Notes: a model not told the origin generated them from the letters alone. A stretch of DNA of 64,000 bases from Mangifera indica (GCF_011075055.1 NC_058140.1:6673488-6737487), one strand, 5' to 3'; counted from the stretch's first letter, positions 51,950 through 64,000 are shown. A program made the numbers and translations.

Positions 51950-52377
51950 TGTATTTAAACAAAGCTTCCATTCCTCTCAATTTCTTTATCTATTCTCTTG
52001 TGTTTAAAGAGTAGTGGTAGAGTTCTAAGGTTGGTGGATTTATCCTTTATGCCTTTGTTATGCTTATGTTCCAATTTGGTGCCATTTTAGTGTGTGTATT
52101 ATTTTCCTTATCTTAGCAGAAAGTTGCATAAAAATTATAGAATTGCCATTGTCATTTTCTTCTATTTTTGATTGTCTTGTCTTGATCAATATTTATGCAT
52201 CACTTGATGATATGATAGTTTAATGTGTTATAAATATGTGCATATGAAGCTTGGCTACAGTGGCAATGCATTTTGGGCCTAATTTGATGAAATTGTAAAA
52301 TAGTGCAATTTGAAGTAAATAGTATTTTCTAGCTCACCCCTTTTGGATTTCTTACTCATGCATGGTGTTATGCATCA
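51950..52377 (+). mobile_element. Gypsy LTR, 3' portion, plus-oriented
   Basis: Homologous to the reverse complement of 3863-4330, up to the terminal TGCATCA at 52377. The first half of the LTR is not recognisable upstream of about 51950, so it is truncated or diverged. Confidence 0.8.
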
Positions 52378-52380
52378 GTT

Positions 52381-52392
52381 TGGTATCAAAGC
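52381..52392 (+). other. Primer binding site (TGGTATCAAAGC)
   Basis: A methionine-tRNA-type primer site four bases after the LTR end, followed by about 130 bases matching the leader of the copy near 3720-3850 (for example 'gttactgttcaccartgggt'). Confidence 0.75.
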
Positions 52393-52544
52393 ATTGGTTA
52401 TTTGTATGAGCTAACTATGATTTCTTCATTTTAGAGTTACTGTTTATTACTGAAAGATACTGTTCACCAGTGGGTACTATTCATAACACATAAACTTTGC
52501 TTAAACATAGGTGTTTTTATGTTTTTAGGTTTATTTTAAGTCAA

Positions 52545-55010
52545 GATGGAAAAAAAATTGCATTTAAGATTCGTTATAGAGAGCAATGGATTGAAAGTGA
52601 TGATAATGTAACAAATTTGTTAGTGGGAATGAAAGAGGGATGTGTATTGACACAAATATTGATTTTGAAGGATTCATTACGAGAATAAATTATAGTCTAA
52701 GGCTCGATTGAAATCAATCAAATGTACACATATTTACCCTAGGTGAAGTGGGTCCAATGGAGATTGTATTCGATGTGATCTAAAGTTTTTTATGGTTGAA
52801 GCAAAAGTTTATGAGGATTAACCAAACTCTATGTTATTGAGAGTCTAATTGATAGAAGAGACAATCAATAAGTCAAAGATGTTTATGAGGAAGAAAGAGA
52901 GGATTATTTGACAGACAAGTAGGCACATCCATAAAGTTTCCAAGAGTTTGGTAAGAATTATGGTAATGATGATAATGATGATGATGTAAATGAGGATTAT
53001 GAAGTAGAGGGTAATAAGGATGATGATGATGAATTCTTGGGGTTTGATAGTACATGTATGGTGTTCTAAGCCAAGATATTGACATAATCAAAGCCATGCT
53101 TGTAATGAAGGGGTTGAATATAATACGAGACGTTATAATTCTATAAATATTAGAGCATATCTAAGTCACATCCATAATCCAAATTTATTTCAATGGGTTC
53201 CTAAGTCTACTATTGATGTTAAGAATGCAGGCATTAGTAATCGGATGACACGAAGGGACAATCATTTTCAAATGATGGGTTTTTATAATTCAAAAGCAAA
53301 ATTGAAAGCATTATTTCAAACATATGTCATAAAGACAAGAATTTAATTGAGGATCAATCACTCTGATAATATACGATATGAGCTTAAATGCATAAATTCA
53401 CAATATAATTGGTAGGCACGAGCAATGAGAAAAGAAGATAAAGACTATTGGATGTTATGACATATAGACAAGACACACATTTGTCCATGGGATCAAATAT
53501 TATCGCATCATAGACAAATTGGTGTAGAGTCATTGGGAAACATACTTAAATCAATGTTTGTGGTTGATTGCATTTATCGATCAAAGGAAATTATTTCAAA
53601 CATGGTAGACAAGTATAAAATTGACATTTCTTGCACACAAGCATGACATACCAAAACATATGCACTAAATACATTACGAAGATCTCTTAAAGAGTCTTTT
53701 ATGCTATTGCACGAGTATTGTCATAATTTAAAGCTTAAGAACCTAGAAACTGTGATACGTATTGATATTGATATGAAAAATAGGTTCAAATTTTTCTTCA
53801 TGTGTATGGGTCGTTCAATAAGAGGGTTCCAACAATTTTATTACCCAGTGATATGTATTGATGCTTCACACTTAAAGAAAAAGTATCTTGAGCCTCTTTT
53901 CATTGTTATTACAAAAGGTAGTAATAATCAAATTTATCCGATTGTCATTGGTATTGGGCACAAGGAGGAAATCGATACATGGATGCCCTTTTTGATGTAC
54001 CTATGCATGTGCATTGATGATTTGTCAGATTTAATCATTATTTTTTATTGCATCATTCAATAATTATGTTGGTGGCGAACATTATGCTTTATGCCCATCA
54101 TAGATTTTGTAATTACCATATAAAGGGTAACGTGTATAAGGAGTTAAAAAAACCAAACATAATAAAAAATTACTTTGGAAAACTGCTAAGACATATCGTC
54201 TTAGGGACTTCCAAGTTGTTATCAGTAGAATTGCTCGAGTAAATCTTACTACAACAACCTATTTAACCAGCATTAGGTATGAAAAATTGGTGTATGCCTG
54301 TTTTGCAGGATGACAGTACAATATCATTACCACTAATATTATTAAGTCCTTCAATGTTTTGATACTGACTTCTTGTGCTTTGCCTGTCACCATATTAGTT
54401 GAGTTTTTGAGGAGCACAATGCAACATTGGTTTTTCAATAGGCAAAACATGGCTGGTATGTATAACTAAAATTGGTTTGATGTTTCTTTTTTTCATTGCA
54501 TTTATTAGTTGTTTTTATAGGTTAGAGATCTCACCCGTTAACATTATAAGCTGAGGACAAGCTTGTTGGGTATGTGCTTAAATCTATCAATATGATTGTT
54601 AAACCAATCGACATGCAATAATACAAAGTCCATGATTCATGACAGTAAGTGTTCATCATGAATATTCTTTACCAAACTTATGACTATGAAAAATTTCAAC
54701 TTTCCCAGATTCTATGTGTATATGCCACAACTATTACAAGGTATAATAACCTCTCATACTATGTAGGATGGGTCAGTGTATATTACTTGAGGAAATATTT
54801 ACGAGGGGTTTATAAAGAAGATATTAGTCCACTAGGGGATTAAATATGTCTGCGATTTTTCCTTTAGTGATGAAACAACAACGGTCCATTCATCATTTCA
54901 ACCATGCAAAAAAATCTTTACATAAAAAGGAAGTTCGATAACAAAACTATAGTCAATGTCATCAACTTGGCTATAATCGCTTGAATTTTTGAGTCCAACT
55001 CTAGTGCCAG
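52545..55010 (+). pseudogene. Mutator-like (MULE) transposase remnant
   Basis: Broken plus-strand frames in the order of plant MuDR transposases: an N-terminal MEKKLHLRFVIESN-like segment; an acidic stretch (NDDNDDDVNEDYEVEG, 52960-53035); the MuDR DNA-binding region (NHFQMMGFYNSKAKLKALFQ, 53265-53330); the transposase core at 53701-54063 (FKFFFMCMGRSIRGF, VICIDASHLKKKYLEPLF, where Asp matches the first acidic residue of the DDE/D site, and NNQIYPIVIGIGHKE); HHRFCNYHIKGN (54095-54130); a SWIM zinc-finger remnant (FQLSQILCVYATTIT ... ISPLGD, 54690-54840), with its first cysteines lost; and a CxxC knuckle near 54955. Several stops and frame changes make it inactive. No terminal inverted repeats were found. 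Confidence 0.85.
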
Positions 55011-58000
55011 TGGTTGGCTTGTCTCGCATAACAAATATTGGACAAGGACAAAATCGTTGTAGTCACGGTGTAACCCATATGGCCGAATAGATTATCTTGG
55101 TTAATTTTCTTTATAGTCTAATATTGTAATTTTAAGTGTATATATTGCATGTTTAATTTATCTGTTGGGTTTTGTCTAAATTTTAATGTATTAATTTTTT
55201 ATTTTTAGGCTCTTACATGTGTGTGATAACAGTGGATCAAAATAGCAGAATGAAATTACCATGCCATTTATTTATTAATGTTCATTTATGTATATATTTG
55301 ATTTCATTATATCACACCATATATTTGGTGTTAACATATTTTATTAATTCATTTCATTTCATGAGTATTAACATATATATAACATGTATTTTGTATTAAC
55401 AATAATAAAATACATCATTGAAATAATAATAAAATGAAATCCAATTTATATGCGTTCCCACCCACATCTTAAGTGAAATCCTTGAAACCTGTATTTTGAC
55501 AATCCAATTGAATTTAATAAATATGACCAATTAAGTAAAGTTCAAGAACAAATAAGCAAACTCTAAACCCTAAATACTTATTGAAAGCCCTCCCTTAGAA
55601 TATGATTATGGCCACGTGCATTCTTAGCCTCCTAGAATGTTTTAATGTGAAGTTAAATGGATAGTCTCGGACAAGGTATTCTATAGACATAAGTGAAAAA
55701 ACGCCACAGTCTTTGCTTGTTACATCTTGTTTTGACACTTCACAAACACACCTATATTGTAACTTTGCTAGAATCTTTAGCTGTTAGATTTTTTTTTATG
55801 TATAAAAATTACTTGCCTTTATTAGGTATGTTAGTATCCTATATGACATCATCAACTTCTTCATTCTCTCTAAGCTAATGGTATATTCAGTAGAGTCGTA
55901 TACATACAACTTCTAATCGTTAATATCCAATACACCGTATACCTAATATTAGTTGTCAAAGTTAAGAGGATTGAGTACCTGCCAATCAATGAAAAGAAAT
56001 AAGTATAGTTATCAATAGTTGTATACCTTAAATAACTTACATTTGTAAATCTCCTTGTTTACACTACTTCATAGCTGAAAGTATTCATTGGATTGTACAC
56101 ATGAGATGCCATTAATTTGATCTAGAAAAATCGAAGGCCATTCCATATTTACACCCAAATGTTTGAACTCATTGTAGCACTGTAGAAGATGTGTAATGAA
56201 TTAGATCAAAACAGTTATCTAGTTATTATCTCGAAAAGATTTACAGAGTATTCCTATAAAAAATTTATGTGTTATGTACACAAATAAGTTAGACTATAAG
56301 TTCAAAGTAATAAAAAATATGAACAAAGACAAAGGAATGGTGTATACAGTGTTTTTCAACTATTGCTCCTAAGTTACAATTTGGGTCCACCAAGGTTTGC
56401 TCACACTGGCTGTCATTTCATTTGGTCCCTTAAGGAAGACACCTCAGCTATCATTAGTTAAGGCACCATGGTACCATAATTAGAACTCTGAGTAGTCCTC
56501 AGCCAATCACGAGTCAATTAGATGATCCTCAAGTATGGGTTGGTTATTCTTTCGTGCCTTCGTTGGATTGATGAAAAGACTTACCAACTGTTTTCTCTTT
56601 TGCAACACATATCTAAATGCTGACACTTTTTGGTTGTTGATGACTTTTCAACAATTGTCGATTGGTCATTCTCTTGTTGTTACACATCATCATTCGATAA
56701 GTCGTGCAACTAGAAAAGAAATTATGGTTCTCATTATTCTATAACATAACTAATTGAAATAATAAAAAAAAAAGTATAGTGGATAATAACATGTACTAAT
56801 CCTGATACCTAAACGTACGAATCCTTAAGTCTCATAATTCAATGCTTTAATGAGGGCTAGAGTTTCTGCATCTCCCTATAAAGCATCTATACCTGCTATT
56901 ACCACTGCTTTTGTATCTATACCTACTATTACAATGAGTTTCTGCATTTCTCTATAAAGCTTCTACTCTTGTATCTCCCTACAAAACAATAATGCTTGTT
57001 ACTGTCATTACTCTTACATCTCCTCACGAAGCATCGATGTTTCCCATGTATCTCTACATGAATTATCAATGCATGTTGTTTTCACTTGGCGTACATCATT
57101 GTAAAGTGCTGGTCGAGTTACTATTACATTTGAGAGCTGATGACTCTTTCATGATCCATTAAGAGTTGTTAAAGATGGTCATACGATACACCATTATATG
57201 AAGTCCCATGAATTAAGTGTCTTGTAGGGAAGACCCTCTAATACTTTCGAGGATGAGAGGCATGAGAGGTAGACATTCGTGGACAGGATGCACGTAAATT
57301 ATGAGAGACCCTATATGATTCTCAAAGGTACACGGTATGGAAGGATGACACTCATATAAGGGATGTTTGTCTATTATAAGAAGTGCTAGGAACAACGAGT
57401 TGGGGTTTTCATGATGAAGATATCCATATAGAAGTGATAGAGATCCAAAGGTCGGTCACATGGGTAGGGAAAACCTATACTGGGGGGATGCCATAGGGAA
57501 ATAGAGGACTTAAGACCTAGCAGTTGAGGACTGTGAAGACTCTCTGGAGGCTGCCTAAAAGTCAACAAGATGAATCACTAGGTATTATCATTATTGTCTG
57601 AATCTGTAAACTCATCATCTAATGATGCCTATTCTTTTATAAACTCTAAAGCCTGTATGTACCATTCAGCGTTACGTTCAGTCTCAATCGAACGCAATAC
57701 AGTTGTAATCCCTTCTTAGAACATGAAGGTAATTTATAAAAACTAATGAAATAAAAGATAAAATGATAAAATATAAATCTACCAATAAGCAACTTATTGG
57801 AGAAGTATCATAGAGTATTGATATATCATCCTAGGTTGGTAGTACAATTGTCTTCCACTTCAGGATACAGGGGACTTGTTAATATAAATCTAATGACTGC
57901 TTACTCGATCTCCTCATGGCATAACAACCTGTTAATACCTAGGAAGTATTTCTCTCTCAATCGAGGCATCCTCGTACAATCAATGTAGTTGGACACCTTC

Positions 58001-59612
58001 ATGTCCTTTCTGAATATTAGATTAGTGACTAGCACAAACTTAACAAGGTTGAATAAGAACTCAAGACCATTTAATCTGAACCACATTTTTCATTTTGGGT
58101 TCCCACAGTTAATCATACGAAGTAACATCGCATACATCAAAACGACACTAAACCTTGGTTCTGCCAAATTTAATAAGTGTCCAAAACAAGTTGTCTAAAA
58201 AAATAGCTTTCTCAGTAAATGTTAGTTTATTCCTAATTATAGTCACGGTGTTCATCTTTGTCCAAAGTGACATATGCATTTAGAATTTGTATGCATCATC
58301 GAATCTGTACACCCCCCCTGGTAGTTTATTGTAAATGTCTAAAATATATTAATTCGTTTATTACATTAATGAAAGACAATAATTTTTAATCAAAGATTAA
58401 TAAAAAATTAATATGTAAGATGTAAAAAAAATTATAAACATTGGTGGCAAAAAAAAGTAGTGGTGGACAACAACGCCAACCCTCGGCGACGCCAACATGT
58501 TCTTTCATAAACCCCTTTTTCGATTTGAATTTAGCTTAAATTCAAATTAAAACAGTAATTCGATCCAAATTAAATCAAGATTTACATTAAATTACGTAAT
58601 TAGTAATTTACATTGAATTACTTAATCAAGTTCGAATCGATTTAAATTTCGTACGATACAACTATGCTTCTATTTTTATAAGGAAACCTCACTTGTCGTC
58701 CCGCTATTATGTTGCCACTACCGATGATTGATAAAGCTATTCACTGAATTTTCTTGGTGCATGAGAAAATAATTTGATGATCTATGCTATATATGTTTAA
58801 TACTCTTATGTTATATATTTATTATATGATCTTCATCGGAAAACAAGCAAATACTTTTGCAGAAAATATTTGTAAAAGCATGCACATATGTTCTCTGCAA
58901 GACTCTATGCATTATATTCATTATATAATGAAAAGTCTTCACATGAATGAAAAAAAGGAAAGTAATCAAGCAAAAAGTCTTCTGCATATTCATTATAGTT
59001 TTTGCTTGTTGAATACAATGCATTATATTCTCTACAAGTTAATATCCCACGCCAAGACCTTCATTGCATGCTTTTTACGGGTGACTTATTAGATTATTTT
59101 TCTAGGTGCTACTTCAATATGAGATTAACGCCAATCAAAATTTAGGGAGATAAGATCAAATGAGTTTAAAATTGTATACATTTAATCTAAAAAGTTTAAA
59201 CTCAAAAATTTTTAAATTTACTTGATCTTACCTAACACATATATAAATCTTGTTTTAAATATTGATATTAAATATCTATACATGTTCTCTCTCAGCAATG
59301 CATAAAAAGAAAGAAATAATAATATTGCGTTTATCTGATTTTTTAAAATTGAAGATAAAGACAATTTAGGTATTCTAATATATAAAATGATAAAAATATT
59401 TAGAGTGTGAAAAATGTGATATAAATGTATACATGAGCTCAAATTAGGAGAAAAAATTCAATATCCCACAAAAACTTTGATTCATCACTTGATTAACACA
59501 CCATCCCTCTCTTGAATCTTGATGCCTTTGTTTTTTAATTTTTTATCACAATTTTATCCTTTTGTAACTTTTGTCTCGTGTATATTAACACATTCTTTTC
59601 TCCAGAGTACAT

Positions 59613-59616
<4 letters not shown>
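55011..59616. other. Long intergenic stretch without recognisable genes
   Basis: No domain or gene family could be identified on either strand. It holds weak 75-76-bp periodic repeats (56861-57400) and AT-rich DNA. Part may be the 3' side of the MULE or other decayed elements. Confidence 0.35.
56861..57400. repeat. Imperfect 75-76-bp repeats
   Basis: 'agtttctgcat.tc.ctataaagc' occurs at 56861 and 56937 (period 76) and weakens to about 57060. A separate pair, around 'gacattcgt/gacactcat' and 'attatgagag/attataagaa', lies at 57242-57315 and about 57318-57395 (period about 75). The units are diverged and the two pairs are not obviously related. Confidence 0.4.

Positions 59617-59692
<76 letters not shown>
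59617..59692. repeat. (AT)n microsatellite
   Basis: About 38 uninterrupted AT dinucleotides, ending at ATGTTTTG. The open frame across it is an artefact. Confidence 0.98.
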
Positions 59693-59695
<3 letters not shown>

Positions 59696-60386
59696 TTGAA
59701 TGAAGATTTAAAAAATCAAAATTTAATCTTAAAATATCAATTTAAAATATAGAATTTAATGTTTAATTACTTTTACTTTTTTTATTTTATTGCAAAAAAA
59801 GTTGTAGAAGTTAAAATAAAATGGGAATTGTTTGATTAACATATTTAAAATTATTTTTTATTTTTTAGAGTTATTTTTATTTTCATAAATTGAAATATAT
59901 GTTTTAAAGAAACAAATATATTTGATTATTATTGATAATTGTACAAAGTTATTTTCATTGAAGTTGATATAGTTTATATTAAAAAAAAGTATTAAGTAAT
60001 TAATATTATTTAAAAAATTTATAATAATTTAATAATAAACTAAACTAAATGATTGAATCAATCAAATTATGAACTAATAAGACAACTAATTTAACTATCA
60101 ATAACATTAACCCTAACAAAAACCCATTGGTCACAAATTGAAGCATGACCACTCATTCCTTTGCACTTCAAAAAATATTTCAGTAACTTCGATACTGAAT
60201 CACAACCACACAAATGGCGGATTAAAGAGTGCAACTTCGGAAGCATCTGATCTCAAACTAAATAGTTAACAAAGTGCCACTTGGGAACAAGCTAAGGTCC
60301 AACTTGACAACCTGCCAAAACCAATTTCACCAATACGATCTTATTTTCAATGATTTTACTTCTATAAAATTTTATCCAAAACCATC

Positions 60387-61139
60387 ATGAGCATCACTAA
60401 CACCACTGCCCTCCTCCGTGTCCACAACATCACCACCACTTCATCCCACACCAAACTCTTGTTTCCAGTAACCAGAGCTATATCTTCAGCTAAAGAATCT
60501 CAAACCGTGACAAATCGGAGAAAGTTTGTGACAATATTGTTAGCAACTTCACTGGCACTTGGGCTGCAGGGCGTTGGCGTTCCTCTGGCACTAGCTGAGA
60601 ATTGGGGGACACGTTCGTTTATAAAGGAGAGATTTTTCCAACCAGGGCTATCACCGGAAGATGCAGTGGCAAGAATCAAGCAGACAAGGGAAGGGTTGCA
60701 TAGCATGCGGGAGATGCTAGACCGCATGGTATGGGGGTATGTCATGAAGTATATTCGGTTGAAGTCAGCTTATCTTTCTGAGGATTTGAAGAACGCCATG
60801 ACTACGTTGCCACAGGAGCTCAGGAAGGAGTATGTGAGTATAGCCAATGAATTGATTGATAACATTGCTGAGGTATGGCCTTAATTTACAAGTCTTTCGA
60901 TAGAAATTTATATATTTTTTTCTTTTTTTACTGAAATTAGTATTTTCCGAATCACATTTTGTTATATGTCCCAATGGGAGGAGAGTTTCTTCTTCTTCCT
61001 CTTTTTTTTTTTTTTCTGATTGTATTTTATTTTTTTCCAGTTTGACTATTATGTTCGTACGCCCAAGGTCTACGAATCATACCTATACTACGAGAAGACA
61101 TTGAAAAATCTAGATGATATTGTGGCAATGTTCACTTAG
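60387..61139 (+). CDS. PNSL2: Photosynthetic NDH lumenal subunit PnsL2 (PsbQ-like)
   Basis: Two exons, 60387-60872 and 61041-61139, join in phase to give 194 residues (Arabidopsis PNSL2 about 190). Seen: a Ser/Thr-rich chloroplast transit peptide, a twin-arginine lumenal signal (R44-R45, hydrophobic 47-67, cleavage after A68-L-A70), then mature ENWGTRSFIKERFFQPGLSPED, RIKQTREGLHSMREML, YIRLKSAYLSEDL and the exon 2 block FDYYVRTPKVYESYLYYEKT. Known for the family: a PsbQ-like four-helix protein on the lumenal side of the chloroplast NADH dehydrogenase-like complex, needed for its stability and for cyclic electron flow around photosystem I. The blocks match PNSL2 rather than PNSL3 or PsbQ. No lesion was seen. 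It converges on the CASP gene, with about 170 bases between the two stop codons. Confidence 0.96.
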
Positions 61140-61307
61140 TGGAAGGCTTATGATCTGAATGTTCTATGTTATTGAGGCTTGAATCTTCACAACAATATTG
61201 TTATTTTATCTGTTTCTATAATTAATTTTGTTCTCCAGTAATTTCTGAATTTGTATGGCGTTGTAAATAAGTGATTATTTGATCTTCTTTGCAAAACATA
61301 CAATCAT

Positions 61308-62101
61308 CTAGCCAGCTGCACGATAGATGGATACAGCTGATATAATGATTATGAAAAAGAGTAGAACTGCAGCACCAAAAGACCCAATTAAAGATCCGGA
61401 GATACGTTGACAGAAAGACTTGAACTGTTGGCAAATTGCTAGCCAGTTAGCGTTGGAGTTACCATGGTGTGCTAAGTAGACAATGGCTGTTGCTGAAGAA
61501 GCTCCGGCAATGATAAGAGCCAGCATTACCTACACAAATTTCAGTTAATCTACTTCACTAGAATAATGACTTGATAAATTACGTGTACATTATTAAAGCT
61601 AACTTAAAAATCAAAGAGAGAAACGAAAGAAAAATACAATAAGGATGGAATTAGATTGTGTACCGTGTCAAAGACTAGACAGATGATTCTACTAATTTTA
61701 GCTGATGGCCTGATAATGTGGAAGATAGATAATGGCAGAAAAAGAACCAGATATCCGCCCACAATTGAGTTCGCTATCACGAAGAACCTGCGGTGGGTTT
61801 TAATATATTATAATAATGTCAAATTCACTTTCTTCGCAATTGAGTTCATCATAATTTAATTAGTAATGACTTACGTGAGTGTAGGAAGATCATTGTACTG
61901 GGCTCTAAAGATGAACTGAGAGAAAATTGGAAGTGTCTGCTCAGTAGTAGCCATGACAACAGCACTAGCAAGTGTACCAACTGTGGCGATAATTCTTAGA
62001 ATAAGGTCAAGTATGGAGATCCCTCTGCTCAACCCCACTGATGGGTCTGCATTATTGTCCCTGCTAGAAACTTGAACTGCCTCAACTGCTCCCCCCTTCA
62101 T
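61308..62101 (-). CDS. CASP: Casparian strip membrane-domain protein (CASP, CASP5-like)
   Basis: Three exons on the minus strand, 62101-61875, 61787-61664 and 61529-61308, with GT-AG introns, give 190 residues. Four membrane segments are seen: about 28-50, 76-100, 109-134 and 163-187. The conserved Arg36 (segment 1) and Asp116 (segment 3), the first-loop motif [12 protein letters not shown]...[12 protein letters not shown] and the second-loop [19 protein letters not shown] identify a true CASP rather than a general CASP-like protein; the short MKGG start and YNDLP/GSLIGSF resemble CASP5. CASPs form a plasma-membrane scaffold that directs lignin deposition of the root endodermal Casparian strip. 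The start at 62101 is chosen over an upstream in-frame Met (62239) because family members begin near there. The first extracellular loop is one residue shorter than in Arabidopsis CASP1 and CASP5. Confidence 0.93.
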
Positions 62102-62650
62102 GGTTATGGGTGAAATTGTTTGGGAAATCTGAAATAAATGCTGACATTTATAAAAGGAATGAACCAATGGGGAACAATGGAAGTGGTATTCGGTTAATTT
62201 GCTAAGCTCAACCGAGTAGAGACGATATTGCTTACCCAAGCTAAGATGGAGTTTTTCTACCTGCTATTGTTTGCACTCACATTTGGTTGGTAATTGCATT
62301 TTTCACATTGTGTTGTGATATTATTTAGTGGGCTGTAGCATCAACTAAATTCATTAATAACTAACTAAAGATACTTTAGTAGGTTGAAATTGGACAACAT
62401 AAAAATCAATTTTAATCTGGCCTTAGAGAATAAAAACATTTGTCCTAGGTTGATTTTATATATAATGGTTGTGCCTGACAACCGTCAGCGTACTATATAT
62501 ATTTCTGCAAACACGGCATTCACAATTATTTTTCGAGATAAATGACAATCAATCTCCTAGTGTGTATTGTAATTTGAGAATACATTCTCATTAAAAAATT
62601 TAATGGTTTTCAAAGACCTATGCTTCCTGCAAGCATTTATATACTTACAT

Positions 62651-63352
62651 TCAAGTAAATATGAGGGGTTCAGTGGTTGGATTTGTGACTATGCATATAC
62701 ATCCATGCGCCATTTCTGTTTGTAACCTCCAAATGAAGCTGTTTGAGTTATTAGCACAAACTTCTAAATTCTTAATTAGAAAAGCGATATTCTCCAAACC
62801 CATTGAATTATTAGCAGGTAAAGCATATATAACTCTTATTAGTTCGCAGATTGTCCAAGACATACTGCCAATTACAAAGGAGTTAAGATCTTGCCACACT
62901 ACAGAAGTTTCACATTTTCTATTGAGGGAACGTCTTTGCACGCTCTGAAAGTATAATTATAATTAATGCATACATACAGTCAAAATCAAACACCACGTTA
63001 CAAAGGGTTCAAACAATTGAATTTAATATCATTAACTAAATATATAGGACATGTCATAACATCATAATCTATTACAAATTAAGCTGTCATTTATACATCT
63101 TCTTGAAATATATACAGCTCCAAAACATAAACCAGATGAAATTGTATTATAAAACATTCTGAAAAGTCATTCACGAGGGATTTCAAAATTAATCCACCCT
63201 CCTAGGTATTTAACCATGTATATATTAGAAGGATTTACTTTTTATTTCTAATTTCTGGCTTCTATCAGGAGGAACAAATGCATAAAACAAAGTTAAATCA
63301 AAAGGAGAAAACTTACTTTCATATCATCAGCGGCTGTAATAAGATTATCCAT
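62651..63352 (-). CDS. Unrecognised two-exon small protein (109 residues)
   Basis: Exon 1, 63352-63317 (MDNLITAADDMK), ends at a consensus donor, AAA then GTAAGT. A 372-base intron ends TTTCAG, and exon 2, 62944-62651, continues in phase as SVQRRSLNRKCETSVVWQDLN to a stop, giving 109 residues. The protein has a basic patch near residues 15-22, a moderately hydrophobic stretch (about 32-55, VIGSMSWTICELIRVIYAL), and no signal peptide or domain I recognise. Its neighbours (CASP, PNSL2) suggest no function. The splice signals and joined frame are the only support; an antisense frame of 95 codons overlaps exon 2 and cannot be ruled out as the real one. It could also be a fragment of a longer gene. 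Confidence 0.4.
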
Positions 63353-64000
63353 CTTATCTTCTTCACGGACATTCAACAGTATTATCATCTATAGATCTAA
63401 CATGTGAATATGACACTGAAATGTAGCCACAGACAACTTAACGGTTTCTCAATCTCTCAATAATGAAATAAAAAAGAAAAAAGTTGTTCTATGAAGATTT
63501 ATTAATTAAGAAAGTCTGCCGGCAAGTCATCCTTGGCTGCACCCCATTATTCATCTCCAAATGCAAGACCATAGGTGAAGGCATTTTGGAAAACTTTCTC
63601 TAACTTTATGCCTAAATAACTTCTTGTTGATATGTGTATGAATGAATATGCATAAAAGGAATGAAGGTCGATTTAATAACCAATGAAATAATGTGGTTGA
63701 CATATAAAGGCTTCACGGAATCAAACTTTATTGAAGATCTACGCCATCACTAAAGGTTTTGGCGTCTCCAGATAAAGGCTTTAAAATGCAAATTAGCAAG
63801 TTTTGAAATCATACCCAATCAATATCATATCAATTAGCCAAGTTCAATTCAAAGGATGGAGAAGAGGATCTTATCAGTTGCAGTAAATCACACAAGTAAG
63901 AAATTCTAGGCATTGTTATTGACTTGTTCTAGTCAAAAGAATCAAACATTGTGGTAGTTACTAGTAATGGGTCAAATTGTAAGATTGATGGTCCAATCCA
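63353..64000. other. Intergenic, right edge
   Basis: The presumed 5' flank of the small two-exon gene, then AT-rich DNA to the window end. No gene or repeat border recognised. Confidence 0.35.

Noticed and set aside
52873..53097. Histidine-rich minus-strand frame
   Set aside because: It is antisense to the acidic GAT-repeat stretch of the MULE transposase.
57901..58200. Possible Ulp1-like protease of a Kaonashi-type MULE
   Set aside because: No His-Asp-Cys catalytic motifs or surrounding family text could be found on either strand.
59519..59752. 77-codon frame across the AT repeat
   Set aside because: It consists mostly of microsatellite-encoded Ile-Tyr.
60361..60371. TCTATAAAATT as a TATA box for PNSL2
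   Set aside because: It is only about 16-24 bases before the start codon, so transcription would begin at or after the ATG.

Overview
The window is AT-rich nuclear DNA from a flowering plant, most likely a eudicot. The evidence is GT-AG introns, plant-only gene families (CYP704B1, PNSL2, CASP, RSA1), several superfamilies of plant transposons and long microsatellites. The species cannot be fixed from the sequence. Five gene loci are recognisable and one small two-exon gene model is unrecognised. Most of the rest is layers of decayed mobile elements.

Layout. 1-5390: a plus-oriented Copia pol remnant split by a minus-oriented Copia-like LTR element, which is itself split by a Gypsy LTR/gag fragment. 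5391-8178: no gene; a long TA/TATG/CA microsatellite. 8179-12930: LTR ends, a GGTCAA-rich retroelement leader, two foldback MITEs and a long-terminal-inverted-repeat element. 13153-14736: an intact intronless TPR/SET methyltransferase gene. 15040-24787 (minus): an intron-retaining but broken copy of SHORT ROOT IN SALT MEDIUM 1 (RSA1, CCAR1-like), with many stops, frameshifts, a lost splice acceptor, a Harbinger-type MITE and a 64-bp duplication. 26412-28800: a nested hAT-type MITE pair, a second long-TIR element and another foldback MITE. 30273-32510: an intact six-exon CYP704B1 gene. 33200-40560: a decayed Gypsy element interrupted by a solo LTR with a perfect 5-bp target duplication. 41150-49879: mosaic minus-strand Copia elements. 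51950-55010: a Gypsy LTR/primer-site fragment abutting a decayed MULE transposase. 55011-60386: nothing recognisable except weak 75-76-bp repeats and an AT microsatellite. 60387-63352: a small gene cluster of PNSL2 (plus), a CASP (minus) and an unknown two-exon gene (minus).

The genes do not form a pathway. PNSL2 acts in the chloroplast NDH complex, the CASP in root endodermal barriers, CYP704B1 in pollen-wall lipid synthesis and the SET protein in protein methylation. I found no convincing new biological system. The best-supported unusual points are the solo-LTR insertion that cleanly splits an integrase motif, the decayed RSA1 paralog, the unrecognised 109-residue gene, and a foldback MITE family with about four copies here.
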